Source: Arthrobacter sp. E3 (lineage in GTDB: Bacteria > Actinomycetota > Actinomycetes > Actinomycetales > Micrococcaceae). Taken from it: DNA of 64,000 bases. Below are positions 8,705 through 16,614 of this stretch, in pieces (within the stretch, counting starts at the first letter, position 1; the number at the start of each line of letters is the position of its first letter). The translations under genes and the position numbers were made by a program. The stretch spans positions 62,001-126,000 of the forward strand of contig NZ_JAFMPX010000002.1 of NCBI RefSeq assembly GCF_017353415.1. Reading direction: 5' to 3'. Below the pieces are notes generated by a model that had not been told where the DNA came from, searched no databases, and was given only the letters and a program-made list of their open reading frames with translations.

Positions 8705-8817
8705 AAGTGTAAGGATGACTGGTGTTGGAGCCCTCACCTCTGTTCCGGTAAACGCATAGATAGCAGGTGTCAACCATCTGTGACACCACCAAAGAACAAG
8801 AAACGAAGGCAAAAACC

Positions 8818-9261
8818 GTGCGTACGTATACCCCGAAGCCCGGCGATATCACCCGTCAGTGGCACATCATTGATGCCAACGACGTAGTCTTGGGCCGTCT
8901 TGCCAGCCAGACCGCAACACTGCTGCGTGGAAAGCACAAGCCGACCTTCGCTCCCCATATGGACATGGGCGATTTCGTCATCATCATCAACGCCGAGAAG
9001 GTCGCCCTCACCGGCGCCAAGCTCGAGCAGAAGCGCGCATACCGCCACTCGGGTTTCCCGGGCGGTCTGTCCAGCGTGAACTATGCAGAACTGTTGGAGA
9101 AGAACCCGGTTCGTGCAGTGGAGAAGGCCGTCGCCGGTATGCTCCCCAAGACCAAGCTTGGTAATTCCCAGATCAGCAAGCTGAAGGTCTACCGCGGCGC
9201 GGAGCACCCCCATGGTGCACAGCAGCCCCAGACTTTCGAAATCACCCAGGTCGCCCAGTAG
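8818..9261 (+). CDS. rplM: 50S ribosomal protein L13
   Basis: Early-assembly large-subunit protein. The 147-residue product starts [20 protein letters not shown] and contains [17 protein letters not shown] and the YRHSGFPGG motif. I chose GTG 8818 because it follows GAAGG by eight bases and gives the family length; the frame is open back to a GTG at 8767, giving 17 extra residues that do not look like L13. rpsI follows after 37 bases in the same unit. Confidence 0.95.
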   Translation: MRTYTPKPGDITRQWHIIDANDVVLGRLASQTATLLRGKHKPTFAPHMDMGDFVIIINAEKVALTGAKLEQKRAYRHSGFPGGLSSVNYAELLEKNPVRAVEKAVAGMLPKTKLGNSQISKLKVYRGAEHPHGAQQPQTFEITQVAQ

Positions 9262-9298
9262 TCCTGGCCACCACCTAAATCATTTACCAAGGAGAATC

Positions 9299-9814
9299 GT
9301 GGCTCAGAACACTGAAGAGCTGAACACCGAGGCCGTTGTGGCCGAGGAAGAAGTTTTGACCAGCTACACGAGCGAAAGCTCAGCTGCATCCGATGCAGCC
9401 CCCAAGAAGGAACGCCCGGCACTGACCGTCTCAGGCGCTGCTGTTGGCCGTCGCAAGCAGGCAATCGCCCGCGTCCGCGTCGTACCCGGCACCGGCAAGT
9501 GGGTTGTCAACGGCCGCGAGCTGTCCAACTACTTCCCGAACAAATTGCACCAGCAGGAAGTGAACGATCCGTTCCGCCTCCTCGACTTGGAAGGTGCCTA
9601 CGACGTTTGGGCCCGCATCCACGGTGGCGGCCCCTCCGGCCAGGCTGGTGCATTGCGTCTCGGCGTTGCTCGTTCCTTGAACGAAATCGACGTTGAGAAC
9701 AACCGCGCCATCTTGAAGAAGGCAGGCTTCCTGACTCGTGACGCTCGCGTCATCGAGCGCAAGAAGGCTGGTCTCAAGAAGGCTCGTAAGGCTTCGCAGT
9801 ACTCCAAGCGCTAA
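9299..9814 (+). CDS. rpsI: 30S ribosomal protein S9
   Basis: Small-subunit protein whose C-terminal arginine reaches the P site. The core from [17 protein letters not shown] to the invariant end QYSKR is complete. The first 40 residues form an acidic Glu/Ser/Ala extension ([15 protein letters not shown]) that is common in actinobacterial S9 and makes the protein 171 residues. GTG 9299 follows AAGGAG by four bases. The stop codon lies inside the first arm of a large repeat and terminator structure. Confidence 0.95.
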   Translation: MAQNTEELNTEAVVAEEEVLTSYTSESSAASDAAPKKERPALTVSGAAVGRRKQAIARVRVVPGTGKWVVNGRELSNYFPNKLHQQEVNDPFRLLDLEGAYDVWARIHGGGPSGQAGALRLGVARSLNEIDVENNRAILKKAGFLTRDARVIERKKAGLKKARKASQYSKR

Positions 9815-9968
9815 ATCTGCGCTTCCCAAAAAGCCCCCCCGCTCGTTCCGAGCGGGGGGGCTTTTTGGGTCCCGCGCACAGATTTAGCGCTTGGCTCCAC
9901 AAGCGCTAAATCTTTTGTGACCACTGCTGGCGCTGAAATTTGCGTTTGGCTCCATAAGCACTAATTCT
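9806..9968 (+). repeat. Degenerate inverted and tandem repeats derived from the rpsI 3' end
   Basis: AAGCGCTAAATCT, which spans the rpsI stop codon at 9806-9818, recurs inverted at 9880-9892 and direct at 9901-9913; the last two form a 13-bp hairpin with loop GGCTCCAC. A decayed copy follows: GAAATTTGCGTTT (9935-9947), loop GGCTCCAT, then AAGCACTAATTCT (9956-9968). The unit therefore seems to have been multiplied and then to have diverged. Confidence 0.75.
9825..9869 (+). terminator. Terminator of rplM-rpsI
   Basis: A perfect 21-bp stem (9825-9845 with 9849-9869, 3-base TTC loop) that includes C7/G7 and A5/T5 runs; the T5 lies within the descending arm. It is enclosed by a further outer inverted repeat (9806-9818 with 9880-9892). 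Confidence 0.85.
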
Positions 9969-9978
9969 TTTGATCTGC

Positions 9979-10008
9979 CTCTGCTCATTTCGAGACGGAG
10001 TTTTTTTT
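9979..10008 (+). terminator. Second, decayed terminator downstream of rpsI
   Basis: An 8-bp stem with one bulged A (9979-9986 with 9992-10000, loop ATTTC) is followed by T8 and then GGGTCC. The loop and the GGGTCC tail resemble the first rpsI terminator, so it looks like a diverged copy. The remaining 10,015-10,218 before glmM holds no gene that I can support. Confidence 0.55.
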
Positions 10009-10218
10009 GGGTCCAGCCGCTGCCATTTGGTGGCCCAAGACTGCTCTTTCGCCGCACGCCAGCGTTTGGACCACGAACCAGCGGCGGGGCAACGTCGGGT
10101 TCACGAGCGAGGCGCAGGCACGCGGGCTGGACGCGGTTTCGAGGGCGCCAAAGCGAAGAGATGCCGAAGTTGGGGAGCGATGCATGGGGCGGGGGCCAAT
10201 ATTCGTAGTTCCATCATT

Positions 10219-10224
10219 TAGACT
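10219..10224 (+). promoter_or_regulatory. -10 box close to the glmM start
   Basis: TAGACT ends seven bases before the glmM ATG at 10232. AAAGGGG in between could act as a ribosome site only if transcription started further upstream; otherwise the mRNA is leaderless. Confidence 0.5.
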
Positions 10225-10231
10225 AAAGGGG

Positions 10232-11578
10232 ATGTCAAGATTATTTGGAACAGACGGTGTCCGGGGTTTGGCCAATGGCCTGCTGACGGCTGAATTGGCT
10301 CTCTCACTGGCCCAAGCTGCTGCGGTGGTATTGGGTCATCAGCAGATGAGCGAGGGAAAACGGCCACGCGCCGTGATTGCGCGTGACCCGCGGGCCAGCG
10401 GTGAGTTCATTGCCGCCGCCGTGGAAGCTGGCTTGGCCAGCGCCGGCGTCGACGTATACGACGCAGGGGTACTTCCCACACCTGCGGCCGCATTCCTCAT
10501 CGCTGATCTGGGCGCAGACTTTGGCGTCATGATCTCCGCGTCACACAACCCTGCCCCCGACAACGGCATCAAGTTCTTTGCACGCGGCGGGACTAAGCTC
10601 CCGGACGATGTTGAGGACGCCATTGAAGCGCAACTGGAACACAGCGCGTTCCGGCCTACCGGCGTGGATGTGGGCCGCATCCAGCGCTTTTCCGACGCGG
10701 AGGACCGCTATGTTCTTCACCTGCTGGGCACCTTGCCGCACCGTCTTGACGGCCTGAAGATTGTCCTGGACTGCGCCCATGGTGCGGCCAGCGGATGTTC
10801 CCCGCAGGTCTTTAGCAACGCGGGCGCCCAAATAACTGTCATCGGCGCAGATCCGGATGGGTTGAACATCAATGACGGGGTAGGCTCCACCCACCTGGAA
10901 CTGTTGCAGGAAACCGTGCTGGCCACGGGTTCGGACTTGGGAATCGCCCACGACGGCGACGCCGACCGCTGCCTGGCCGTGGATCATGAAGGCACCGTCA
11001 TTGACGGTGACCAGATCATGGCCGTCCTCGCTCTTGCGCAGAAGGCCGCCGGGGAGCTCAAAGACGATGTTCTTGTCGCCACTGTCATGAGCAACCTTGG
11101 ACTTAAGATTGCCTTGCGCAACGCAGGGATCACCATCCGTGAAACCGGTGTTGGAGACCGCTACGTGCTCGAGGAAATGCGCCGTGGGGACTATACGTTG
11201 GGCGGGGAACAATCAGGGCACGTGATCTTCTCCAAGTACGCCACGACCGGGGATGGCTTGCTCACCGGTCTGCAGCTGGCCGCTCAGGTGGCCAAGACCG
11301 GCAAGACGCTCAAGGAACTGGCCGGGGCCATGACCAAGCTGCCCCAAATTATGGTCAACGTCAAGAACGTCGACAAAAACCGGGCTTCATCCATACCGGC
11401 CATCAACGCGGCAGTGGCCAAGGCAGAAGCCGAACTGGGTGACACTGGTCGAGTTCTTCTACGCCCTTCAGGCACGGAACCATTGGTGCGCGTGATGGTG
11501 GAAGCCGCGGACGTTGAAACAGCGGAACGCATTTGCAATGACCTGGTGGCAGTGGTCAAGTCAGAGCTGACGCTCTAA
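10232..11578 (+). CDS. glmM: Phosphoglucosamine mutase
   Basis: Converts glucosamine-6-phosphate to glucosamine-1-phosphate on the way to UDP-GlcNAc for peptidoglycan and mycothiol. The 448-residue protein starts [15 protein letters not shown], has the phosphoserine loop ISASHNP with S104, the metal-binding DGDADR and the C-terminal phosphate-binding [13 protein letters not shown]. The frame is open upstream to 10,007, but the family N-terminus fixes the ATG at 10232. Its partner glmS lies 2.7 kb downstream. A bidirectional terminator separates it from the convergent mscL. Confidence 0.96.
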   Translation: MSRLFGTDGVRGLANGLLTAELALSLAQAAAVVLGHQQMSEGKRPRAVIARDPRASGEFIAAAVEAGLASAGVDVYDAGVLPTPAAAFLIADLGADFGVMISASHNPAPDNGIKFFARGGTKLPDDVEDAIEAQLEHSAFRPTGVDVGRIQRFSDAEDRYVLHLLGTLPHRLDGLKIVLDCAHGAASGCSPQVFSNAGAQITVIGADPDGLNINDGVGSTHLELLQETVLATGSDLGIAHDGDADRCLAVDHEGTVIDGDQIMAVLALAQKAAGELKDDVLVATVMSNLGLKIALRNAGITIRETGVGDRYVLEEMRRGDYTLGGEQSGHVIFSKYATTGDGLLTGLQLAAQVAKTGKTLKELAGAMTKLPQIMVNVKNVDKNRASSIPAINAAVAKAEAELGDTGRVLLRPSGTEPLVRVMVEAADVETAERICNDLVAVVKSELTL

Positions 11579-11593
11579 CAGATACTTAAAAGG

Positions 11594-11625
11594 TGAGGCG
11601 GCAACCCGGGTGGGTTGCCGCCTCA
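11594..11625. terminator. Bidirectional terminator between glmM and mscL
   Basis: A perfect 14-bp stem (TGAGGCGGCAACCC with GGGTTGCCGCCTCA, 4-base loop) lies between two convergent stop codons. Confidence 0.75.
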
Positions 11626-11643
11626 GTTGTATAAGGTGGACAG

Positions 11644-12051
11644 TTAGAGCTGGCCACCGCGGTTGGTGGTGGTCAGCGCATTGCGGATTTCAGTGAGCAG
11701 TTCAATCTGCGGGTCAACCGCAGGCTCTTCATCCTTGATCCCCAGCTTTGCATTGCGGCGTGCAATCATGTGGTTCATGGGCACCACCACGATGAAGTAG
11801 ATGGCTGCGGCGACAATGATGAAGTTGACCAACACGGTGAGGAACACACCGAACTTGACGTCAACGCCATTGATTGACAGAACCGCAAAGCTGTCGAAGT
11901 TGGGGGAACCCACCAATGCCGCTATGAGCGGCATGATGATATTTTCCACCAGCGAGTTTACGACGGCGCCAAAAGCTGCGCCAATAACTACGGCTACGGC
12001 AAGGTCTACGACGTTGCCCTTCATTATGAAATCTTTAAATCCCTTTAGCAT
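11644..12051 (-). CDS. mscL: Large-conductance mechanosensitive channel MscL
   Basis: Homopentameric emergency valve that opens when membrane tension rises under hypo-osmotic shock. The 135-residue protein begins with MLKGFKDFIMKGNVVDLAVA, the amphipathic S1 plus first helix, followed by a second membrane helix (FLTVLVNFIIVAAAIYFIVV) and a charged cytoplasmic tail. The start at 12051 matches the family exactly; the longer open frame upstream is not used. A TATTTT box sits six bases before the start, so the mRNA is probably leaderless. Confidence 0.95.
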   Translation of the reverse strand: MLKGFKDFIMKGNVVDLAVAVVIGAAFGAVVNSLVENIIMPLIAALVGSPNFDSFAVLSINGVDVKFGVFLTVLVNFIIVAAAIYFIVVVPMNHMIARRNAKLGIKDEEPAVDPQIELLTEIRNALTTTNRGGQL

Positions 12052-12057
12052 GTATCT

Positions 12058-12063
12058 AAAATA
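12058..12063 (-). promoter_or_regulatory. Leaderless-type -10 box of mscL
   Basis: On the minus strand TATTTT is followed by six bases and then the mscL ATG; no ribosome site is present. Confidence 0.5.
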
Positions 12064-12116
12064 CCCCATTCGGTGGAGTAGCACTGTCAGCTGTGAAAAG
12101 ACTTGCTTTTGGCTGT

Positions 12117-13169
12117 CTACTTGTAGTCGGGTGCTGCGGGCAGACCTGCGTACTTCTCGTAACTGTGAATGCCCCGCACCTTCATGTCCTGGGCCACGGA
12201 GACACCCAAATAGCGCAAGTGCCACGGCTCCGCGAGGTATCCGGTAACCGATTCTTCACCAGGCAGGTAGCGGACCACGAAACCGTATCGGGCCCCATAC
12301 ACCGCTACCCACTGTGCCGCATTTGTTGAGGCAAAACAGGAGGCAAAGTCGCAAGCCGTTCCTGCGTTGGCATCACCAATGTCCATGGCGAATCCGGTCT
12401 GATGTTCGGAGAAGCCTGGCCGGGCAGAGGTGGAGTCTGCTGCAGCCACTCCCTTGGCGGCTACATAGCCGTTGTAGACAGAAACCTGTGTGTCGTACGA
12501 GCGGTAGCTGCTTTTGATGGTGATGTTGATGCCTTCGCGTGCTGCGGCAGCAAACATGCGTTCAGCGGCTGCTGCGGCCTCAGACCGTAGTAGAGGATGT
12601 TCCGCCGAACCGGTGAGGACTCTAGGGACTACCAGATCCGTTGGCACATACCGCTGCGGAAGGAGCGAGTGGCGCTTATTGACCAGGACCAGCGGTCTGG
12701 CTGGACTGTTGATGTCCCACAGGGCTTTTTCCATGGGAGGGGCGGTTCTTGAGGCGAATAATTCTTGAAGGGGCGAACCGGCCGCGGACCCGGCGATGAG
12801 TGGCGTGGCGGTCACCTCGGGCAAGGGCGAAAGCGAATTGCCGGCCCCGGAGAGTAAAAAGGGTGCTTCAGCATCCTGCTGGGAGGCTGCTAACGGCGTT
12901 GTACCAGGCCCAGTTGGCAGGGGAGGGGAGGCTGGCGCGACGGCGGTGTCCGGCGTCGTCGGTGATTGGGAAATGGCGGGGGCAGCCGCGCCGAAAGGGA
13001 GCAGTGAATCTGCCTCCGACGGGAGGGCCAGCACACCGGTAACGACAAGCGCAGCACCGGCCAATGAGATGGCAACGCCACCTGGTCGCGGCCAGGAGAG
13101 TTCACGCTTTAGCCTGGCCATCCGTGTTTGCCGGGGACGCCGGGCCCGACGAAAACCGGCAGCCTGCAC
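12117..13169 (-). CDS. VanY-type D-alanyl-D-alanine carboxypeptidase (M15B)
   Basis: Probably trims the terminal D-Ala from peptidoglycan stem peptides outside the membrane. The 350-residue protein has a basic N-terminus, one membrane helix (about residues 31-50), a Pro/Ala/Thr-rich linker to about residue 110 and a C-terminal peptidase domain. The zinc site is complete: H256 and D263 in SEHQTGFAMD and H317 with catalytic E314 in EPWHLRY; SYRSYDTQ is the substrate-binding arginine motif. The GTG start shares one base with the coaA stop (TAGTG), suggesting coupling; an ATG 16 codons later is an alternative. Confidence 0.85.
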   Translation of the reverse strand: MQAAGFRRARRPRQTRMARLKRELSWPRPGGVAISLAGAALVVTGVLALPSEADSLLPFGAAAPAISQSPTTPDTAVAPASPPLPTGPGTTPLAASQQDAEAPFLLSGAGNSLSPLPEVTATPLIAGSAAGSPLQELFASRTAPPMEKALWDINSPARPLVLVNKRHSLLPQRYVPTDLVVPRVLTGSAEHPLLRSEAAAAAERMFAAAAREGINITIKSSYRSYDTQVSVYNGYVAAKGVAAADSTSARPGFSEHQTGFAMDIGDANAGTACDFASCFASTNAAQWVAVYGARYGFVVRYLPGEESVTGYLAEPWHLRYLGVSVAQDMKVRGIHSYEKYAGLPAAPDYK

Positions 13170-14137
13170 TAGACCTTCCTCAACAGCATGCGCCGGATCG
13201 AGTGGTCGGCTTCTTTAGTGAGCACCAGTTGTGCACGGCCGCGCGTTGGGAGCACGTTCTGGATCAGGTTTGGCTCGTTGATGCTCTTCCAGATCCGGGA
13301 GGCTGTGGCTGTTGCCTCTGAGTCGGAAAGTTCGGCGTAGCGGCGAAAGTAGGAGTCCGGGTCGGCGAAGGCACTGGTGCGAAGTGACCGAAACCGTTCG
13401 ACGTACCACTGCTCGATATAGCTGGTCTTGGCGTCGACATAGATGGAAAAGTCGAAGAAGTCGCTGACGGCCAGCCCTGAACGGCCGTCGTTGCGGGGGC
13501 GGGCGGCGGCCAGCACGTTCAGGCCCTCCACAATGAGCACGTCAGGGCGGCGAACCACCACCTCCTTGTCCGTCAGGATGTCGTAGGTCAGGTGGGAGTA
13601 CATGGGTGCGCGGACTTCTTCGGCACCGCTCTTGACCGCGCTGACAAAGCGCAGGAGCGCACGGCGGTCGTAAGATTCCGGGAACCCTTTGCGACTCATG
13701 AGGCCGCGGCGCTCCAGCTCTGCGTTGGGGTAGAGAAAGCCGTCAGTTGTGACAAGTTCCACATTGGGGGTGTCAGGCCAGCGGCGGAGCATCTCGCGCA
13801 GTACGCGGGCAGTGGTGGACTTGCCAACAGCCACCGACCCGGCCACGCCAATGACAAACGGAGTGCGGGAGCCGCGTTCCCCCAGGAACGTAGTGGTGGC
13901 GTCGTGGAGGTGTTCGGCAGCACCGACATACAAATTTAGAAGTCGGGAAAGCGGCAGGTAAACGTCGTGGATCTCACGCATGTCGAGCTGATCGCCCAAG
14001 CCGCGGAGGCGCTGGACGTCGTCCTCATCCAAGGGCTGCTCAATCTTATTGGCTAGGCGGGACCACGTCTGGCGGTCCAGTTCCACAAAAGGGGACGCGC
14101 TGACGCTGCTGCCGGACTCGGTTCTTTGCGCTGTCAC
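13169..14137 (-). CDS. coaA: Type I pantothenate kinase
   Basis: First and rate-controlling step of CoA synthesis: ATP-dependent phosphorylation of pantothenate in the cytoplasm. The 322-residue protein carries the P-loop [12 protein letters not shown] at residues 97-108, followed by [13 protein letters not shown] and [14 protein letters not shown], all typical of the bacterial CoaA type rather than type III. The start is GTG 14137 without a ribosome site; a CAGAAT box seven bases upstream suggests a leaderless mRNA. It is cotranscribed with the carboxypeptidase and divergent from glmS. Confidence 0.93.
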   Translation of the reverse strand: MTAQRTESGSSVSASPFVELDRQTWSRLANKIEQPLDEDDVQRLRGLGDQLDMREIHDVYLPLSRLLNLYVGAAEHLHDATTTFLGERGSRTPFVIGVAGSVAVGKSTTARVLREMLRRWPDTPNVELVTTDGFLYPNAELERRGLMSRKGFPESYDRRALLRFVSAVKSGAEEVRAPMYSHLTYDILTDKEVVVRRPDVLIVEGLNVLAAARPRNDGRSGLAVSDFFDFSIYVDAKTSYIEQWYVERFRSLRTSAFADPDSYFRRYAELSDSEATATASRIWKSINEPNLIQNVLPTRGRAQLVLTKEADHSIRRMLLRKV

Positions 14138-14144
14138 AAGGTCA

Positions 14145-14150
14145 ATTCTG
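14145..14150 (-). promoter_or_regulatory. Possible leaderless-type -10 box of coaA
   Basis: CAGAAT on the minus strand lies seven bases before the GTG start. It deviates from TANNNT at the first base, so support is modest. Confidence 0.35.
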
Positions 14151-14247
14151 CCTTGTTTGGGGCAGTGTGGGAAACGATGAAGCTGAACAGTCCTCCGGGA
14201 CCTGACGCATTTTCAATGGCACTCCATGGACAAGACGTAGTACGTCC

Positions 14248-14271
14248 TATAAATAATGCGGGGTTTATGAT
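14248..14271 (+). promoter_or_regulatory. Candidate -10 boxes of glmS
   Basis: Two TANNNT-like boxes lie in the AT-rich stretch before glmS: TATAAA at 14248-14253 (with TGGACA 15 bases upstream) and TATGAT at 14266-14271, eight bases before the ATG. No Shine-Dalgarno sequence is present, so a very short leader or none is likely. Confidence 0.4.
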
Positions 14272-14279
14272 TGATTTTC

Positions 14280-16205
14280 ATGTGTGGAATTGTGGGATAC
14301 GCCGGTACCGCCCCGGCTCAAGGAACTGCATCAGCTGCGGGCCACAGTGCCCTCGACGTGTTGGTTGAAGGGTTGCGACGGCTGGAATACCGCGGCTACG
14401 ACTCCGCCGGCGTCGCCGTTGCGTGCGATGGCCGCATCGAGATGCGCAAGCGCAGTGGCAAGCTTGCGAGACTGCTCGAAGAGTTGGAACGGAACCCGTT
14501 GCCTGCCTCCACAACGGGCATTGGTCACACGCGATGGGCCACGCACGGAGGCCCCACGGATGCCAACGCGCATCCCCATGTGGTTGACGGAGGCTCTCTG
14601 GCCGTGGTGCACAACGGCATCATTGAAAACTACTTGCGACTAAAAGCCGAGCTGCTGGACGGTGGCTACACGTTCGCCTCTGAGACCGACAGCGAAGTAG
14701 CGGCCACCCTCTTGGGGGATATCTACCGTGGGCTGGTCAGTGACACTGACGACGCCGGTGTGCCCGGCCAGGCTTCCGGTTCGCGCCTGGCCAGGGCCAT
14801 GCAACTGACTGCCCAGCAACTGGACGGTGCGTTCACGCTGGTTGCCACTCATGCGAATGAGCCTGGAGTGGTGGTGGCGGCCCGCAGGAATTCGCCCCTC
14901 GTGGTTGGTTTGGGGGACGGCGAGAACTTCCTGGGATCCGACGTCTCAGGGTTCATCGACTACACGCGCCGGGCCGTGGAACTGGGCCAGGACCAAGTGG
15001 TCACCATCACCGCCGACCGTGTCGACATCACAGACTTTTACGGGGTGCCGGCACAAGGCCGGGAATACAAGGTGGACTGGGATGCTGCCGCGGCTGAAAA
15101 GGACGGCTACCCGTCTTTTATGGAAAAGGAAATCAACGACCAGCCTGACGCAGTTGCGCAGACCCTGTTGGGCCGCAGCGACAGCGCGGGGAACCTTATA
15201 TTGGACGAGCTCCGCGTTGCCCCGGAAGTGCTCAAGACCATCAACAAGATCATTGTGCTGGCCTGCGGCACCTCCGCCTACGCCGGGCAGGTGGCCAAGT
15301 ACGCCATTGAGCACTGGTGCAGGATCCCGACGGAAGTGGAACTGTCCCATGAGTTCAGGTACAGGGACCCTATTGTGGATGACCGCACACTGATTGTTTC
15401 GATCTCGCAGTCAGGCGAGACCATGGACACGCTGATGGCCGTCCGTTATGCCAAGGAGCAGGGGGCCACGACAGTTTCCATCTGCAACACCAACGGCTCC
15501 ACCATTCCCCGCGAATCCGACGCCGTGCTGTACACACACGCTGGCCCCGAGATTGCGGTGGCTTCAACGAAGGCATTTCTGGCCCAGATCACGGCCGCCT
15601 ACCTGCTGGGACTCTATTTGGCACAACTGCGCGGCAACCTCTTCCAGGGGCAGATCAAGGACATTTTGGCGGAGCTTGCCAAGGCACCGGCAAAGATTGC
15701 CAGTGTGCTTGCCCATGCAGACCAGATCAAGGAACTGGCCCGCAGCATGGCCGACACCCGTACCGTGCTGTTCCTTGGCCGCCACGTGGGCTATCCGGTG
15801 GCCATGGAAGGTGCCTTGAAACTCAAGGAACTGGCCTATATCCACGCCGAAGGCTTTGCGGCGGGGGAACTCAAGCACGGCCCCATTGCGTTGATAGAGG
15901 AAGGGCAGCCGGTCATCGTTGTGGTTCCGTCACCGCGCGGGCGTGATTCGCTGCACGCCAAAGTTGTCTCCAATATTCAGGAAGTCAGGGCACGCGGAGC
16001 CAAAACCATTGTGATCGCCGAGGAGGGGGACGAATCGGTGCGCGCCCACGCGGAGCACGTGTTCTACATTCCCGAAACCAGCACTCTTTTGGCTCCGCTG
16101 CTGACCACAGTGCCGTTGCAGATCTTCGCCTGTGAACTCGCCACGGCGAAGGGGTACGACGTGGACCAACCACGCAACCTTGCCAAGTCCGTCACCGTGG
16201 AATAG
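14280..16205 (+). CDS. glmS: Glutamine--fructose-6-phosphate aminotransferase (isomerising)
   Basis: Makes glucosamine-6-phosphate from fructose-6-phosphate and glutamine, committing carbon to amino-sugar synthesis. The 641-residue protein begins MCGIVGYAG; after Met removal Cys becomes the N-terminal nucleophile of the glutaminase domain (to about residue 240, with RLEYRGYDSAG and GHTRWATHG). Two SIS sugar-isomerase domains follow (ACGTSAYAG, SISQSGETMDTL, and the C-terminal LAKSVTVE). The start must be ATG 14280 because the Cys has to be residue 2; an in-frame ATT-led extension is excluded. No glmS ribozyme is visible upstream. Confidence 0.97.
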   Translation: MCGIVGYAGTAPAQGTASAAGHSALDVLVEGLRRLEYRGYDSAGVAVACDGRIEMRKRSGKLARLLEELERNPLPASTTGIGHTRWATHGGPTDANAHPHVVDGGSLAVVHNGIIENYLRLKAELLDGGYTFASETDSEVAATLLGDIYRGLVSDTDDAGVPGQASGSRLARAMQLTAQQLDGAFTLVATHANEPGVVVAARRNSPLVVGLGDGENFLGSDVSGFIDYTRRAVELGQDQVVTITADRVDITDFYGVPAQGREYKVDWDAAAAEKDGYPSFMEKEINDQPDAVAQTLLGRSDSAGNLILDELRVAPEVLKTINKIIVLACGTSAYAGQVAKYAIEHWCRIPTEVELSHEFRYRDPIVDDRTLIVSISQSGETMDTLMAVRYAKEQGATTVSICNTNGSTIPRESDAVLYTHAGPEIAVASTKAFLAQITAAYLLGLYLAQLRGNLFQGQIKDILAELAKAPAKIASVLAHADQIKELARSMADTRTVLFLGRHVGYPVAMEGALKLKELAYIHAEGFAAGELKHGPIALIEEGQPVIVVVPSPRGRDSLHAKVVSNIQEVRARGAKTIVIAEEGDESVRAHAEHVFYIPETSTLLAPLLTTVPLQIFACELATAKGYDVDQPRNLAKSVTVE

Positions 16206-16253
16206 TGCAGGTCCCGCACGTGGCCTCTTCACTGCAGCGGGAGCGGGTGGGGA

Positions 16254-16259
16254 TAGGCT
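16254..16259 (+). promoter_or_regulatory. Leaderless-type -10 box of acpS
   Basis: TAGGCT ends six bases before the acpS ATG at 16266 and no ribosome site is seen. Confidence 0.5.
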
Positions 16260-16265
16260 GGGGTC

Positions 16266-16613
16266 ATGATTATTGGCATTGGTGTGGACGTTGTTGACAT
16301 TGAGCGGTTTGGGCGGCAGTTGGAGCGGACCCCGGGGCTGCTTGACCGGCTCTTCGTGCCAGCCGAGCGTGGCTTGAACACGCAGTCCCTGGCGGCACGG
16401 TTTGCTGCCAAGGAATCGGTGGCGAAGGCGCTTGGCGCCCCGGCCGGCATGAACTGGCAGGACTGCTGGATCGGCCTTGACGAACACGGCCCCACCATCA
16501 ACGTCAAAGGCACGGTGGCGGCGGTGGCCAAGTCCAAGGGCATCAAGCATTGGCATTTGTCCATGAGTCACGACGGTGGCATCTCCACCGCCATGGTCAT
16601 CGCCGAAAGCTGA
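16266..16613 (+). CDS. acpS: Holo-[acyl-carrier-protein] synthase
   Basis: Transfers 4'-phosphopantetheine from CoA to apo-ACP, activating fatty acid synthesis. The 115-residue protein has the AcpS signature [10 protein letters not shown] near the N-terminus (D8 as magnesium ligand), the [13 protein letters not shown] helix and the closing [17 protein letters not shown] strand. One base separates its stop from the next ATG, so it is cotranscribed with the NAD(P)HX repair gene, a common pairing. Confidence 0.94.
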   Translation: MIIGIGVDVVDIERFGRQLERTPGLLDRLFVPAERGLNTQSLAARFAAKESVAKALGAPAGMNWQDCWIGLDEHGPTINVKGTVAAVAKSKGIKHWHLSMSHDGGISTAMVIAES

Positions 16614-16614
16614 C

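Noticed and set aside
8767-8817. Longer rplM product starting at GTG 8767
   Set aside because: It would add 17 residues not found in L13, while GTG 8818 has a ribosome site and gives the family length.
9806-10014. Reading the rpsI downstream repeats as a CRISPR or phage attachment site
   Set aside because: There are no spacers of regular size, no cas genes and no integrase in the window; att origin remains only a possibility.
10007-10231. Upstream extension of glmM of 75 codons
   Set aside because: The extension covers decayed repeat sequence and the -10 box; GlmM proteins begin at [12 protein letters not shown].
14138-14279. A glmS ribozyme upstream of glmS
   Set aside because: The 142-base gap is too short and lacks the ribozyme core; that element is also typical of Firmicutes rather than actinobacteria.
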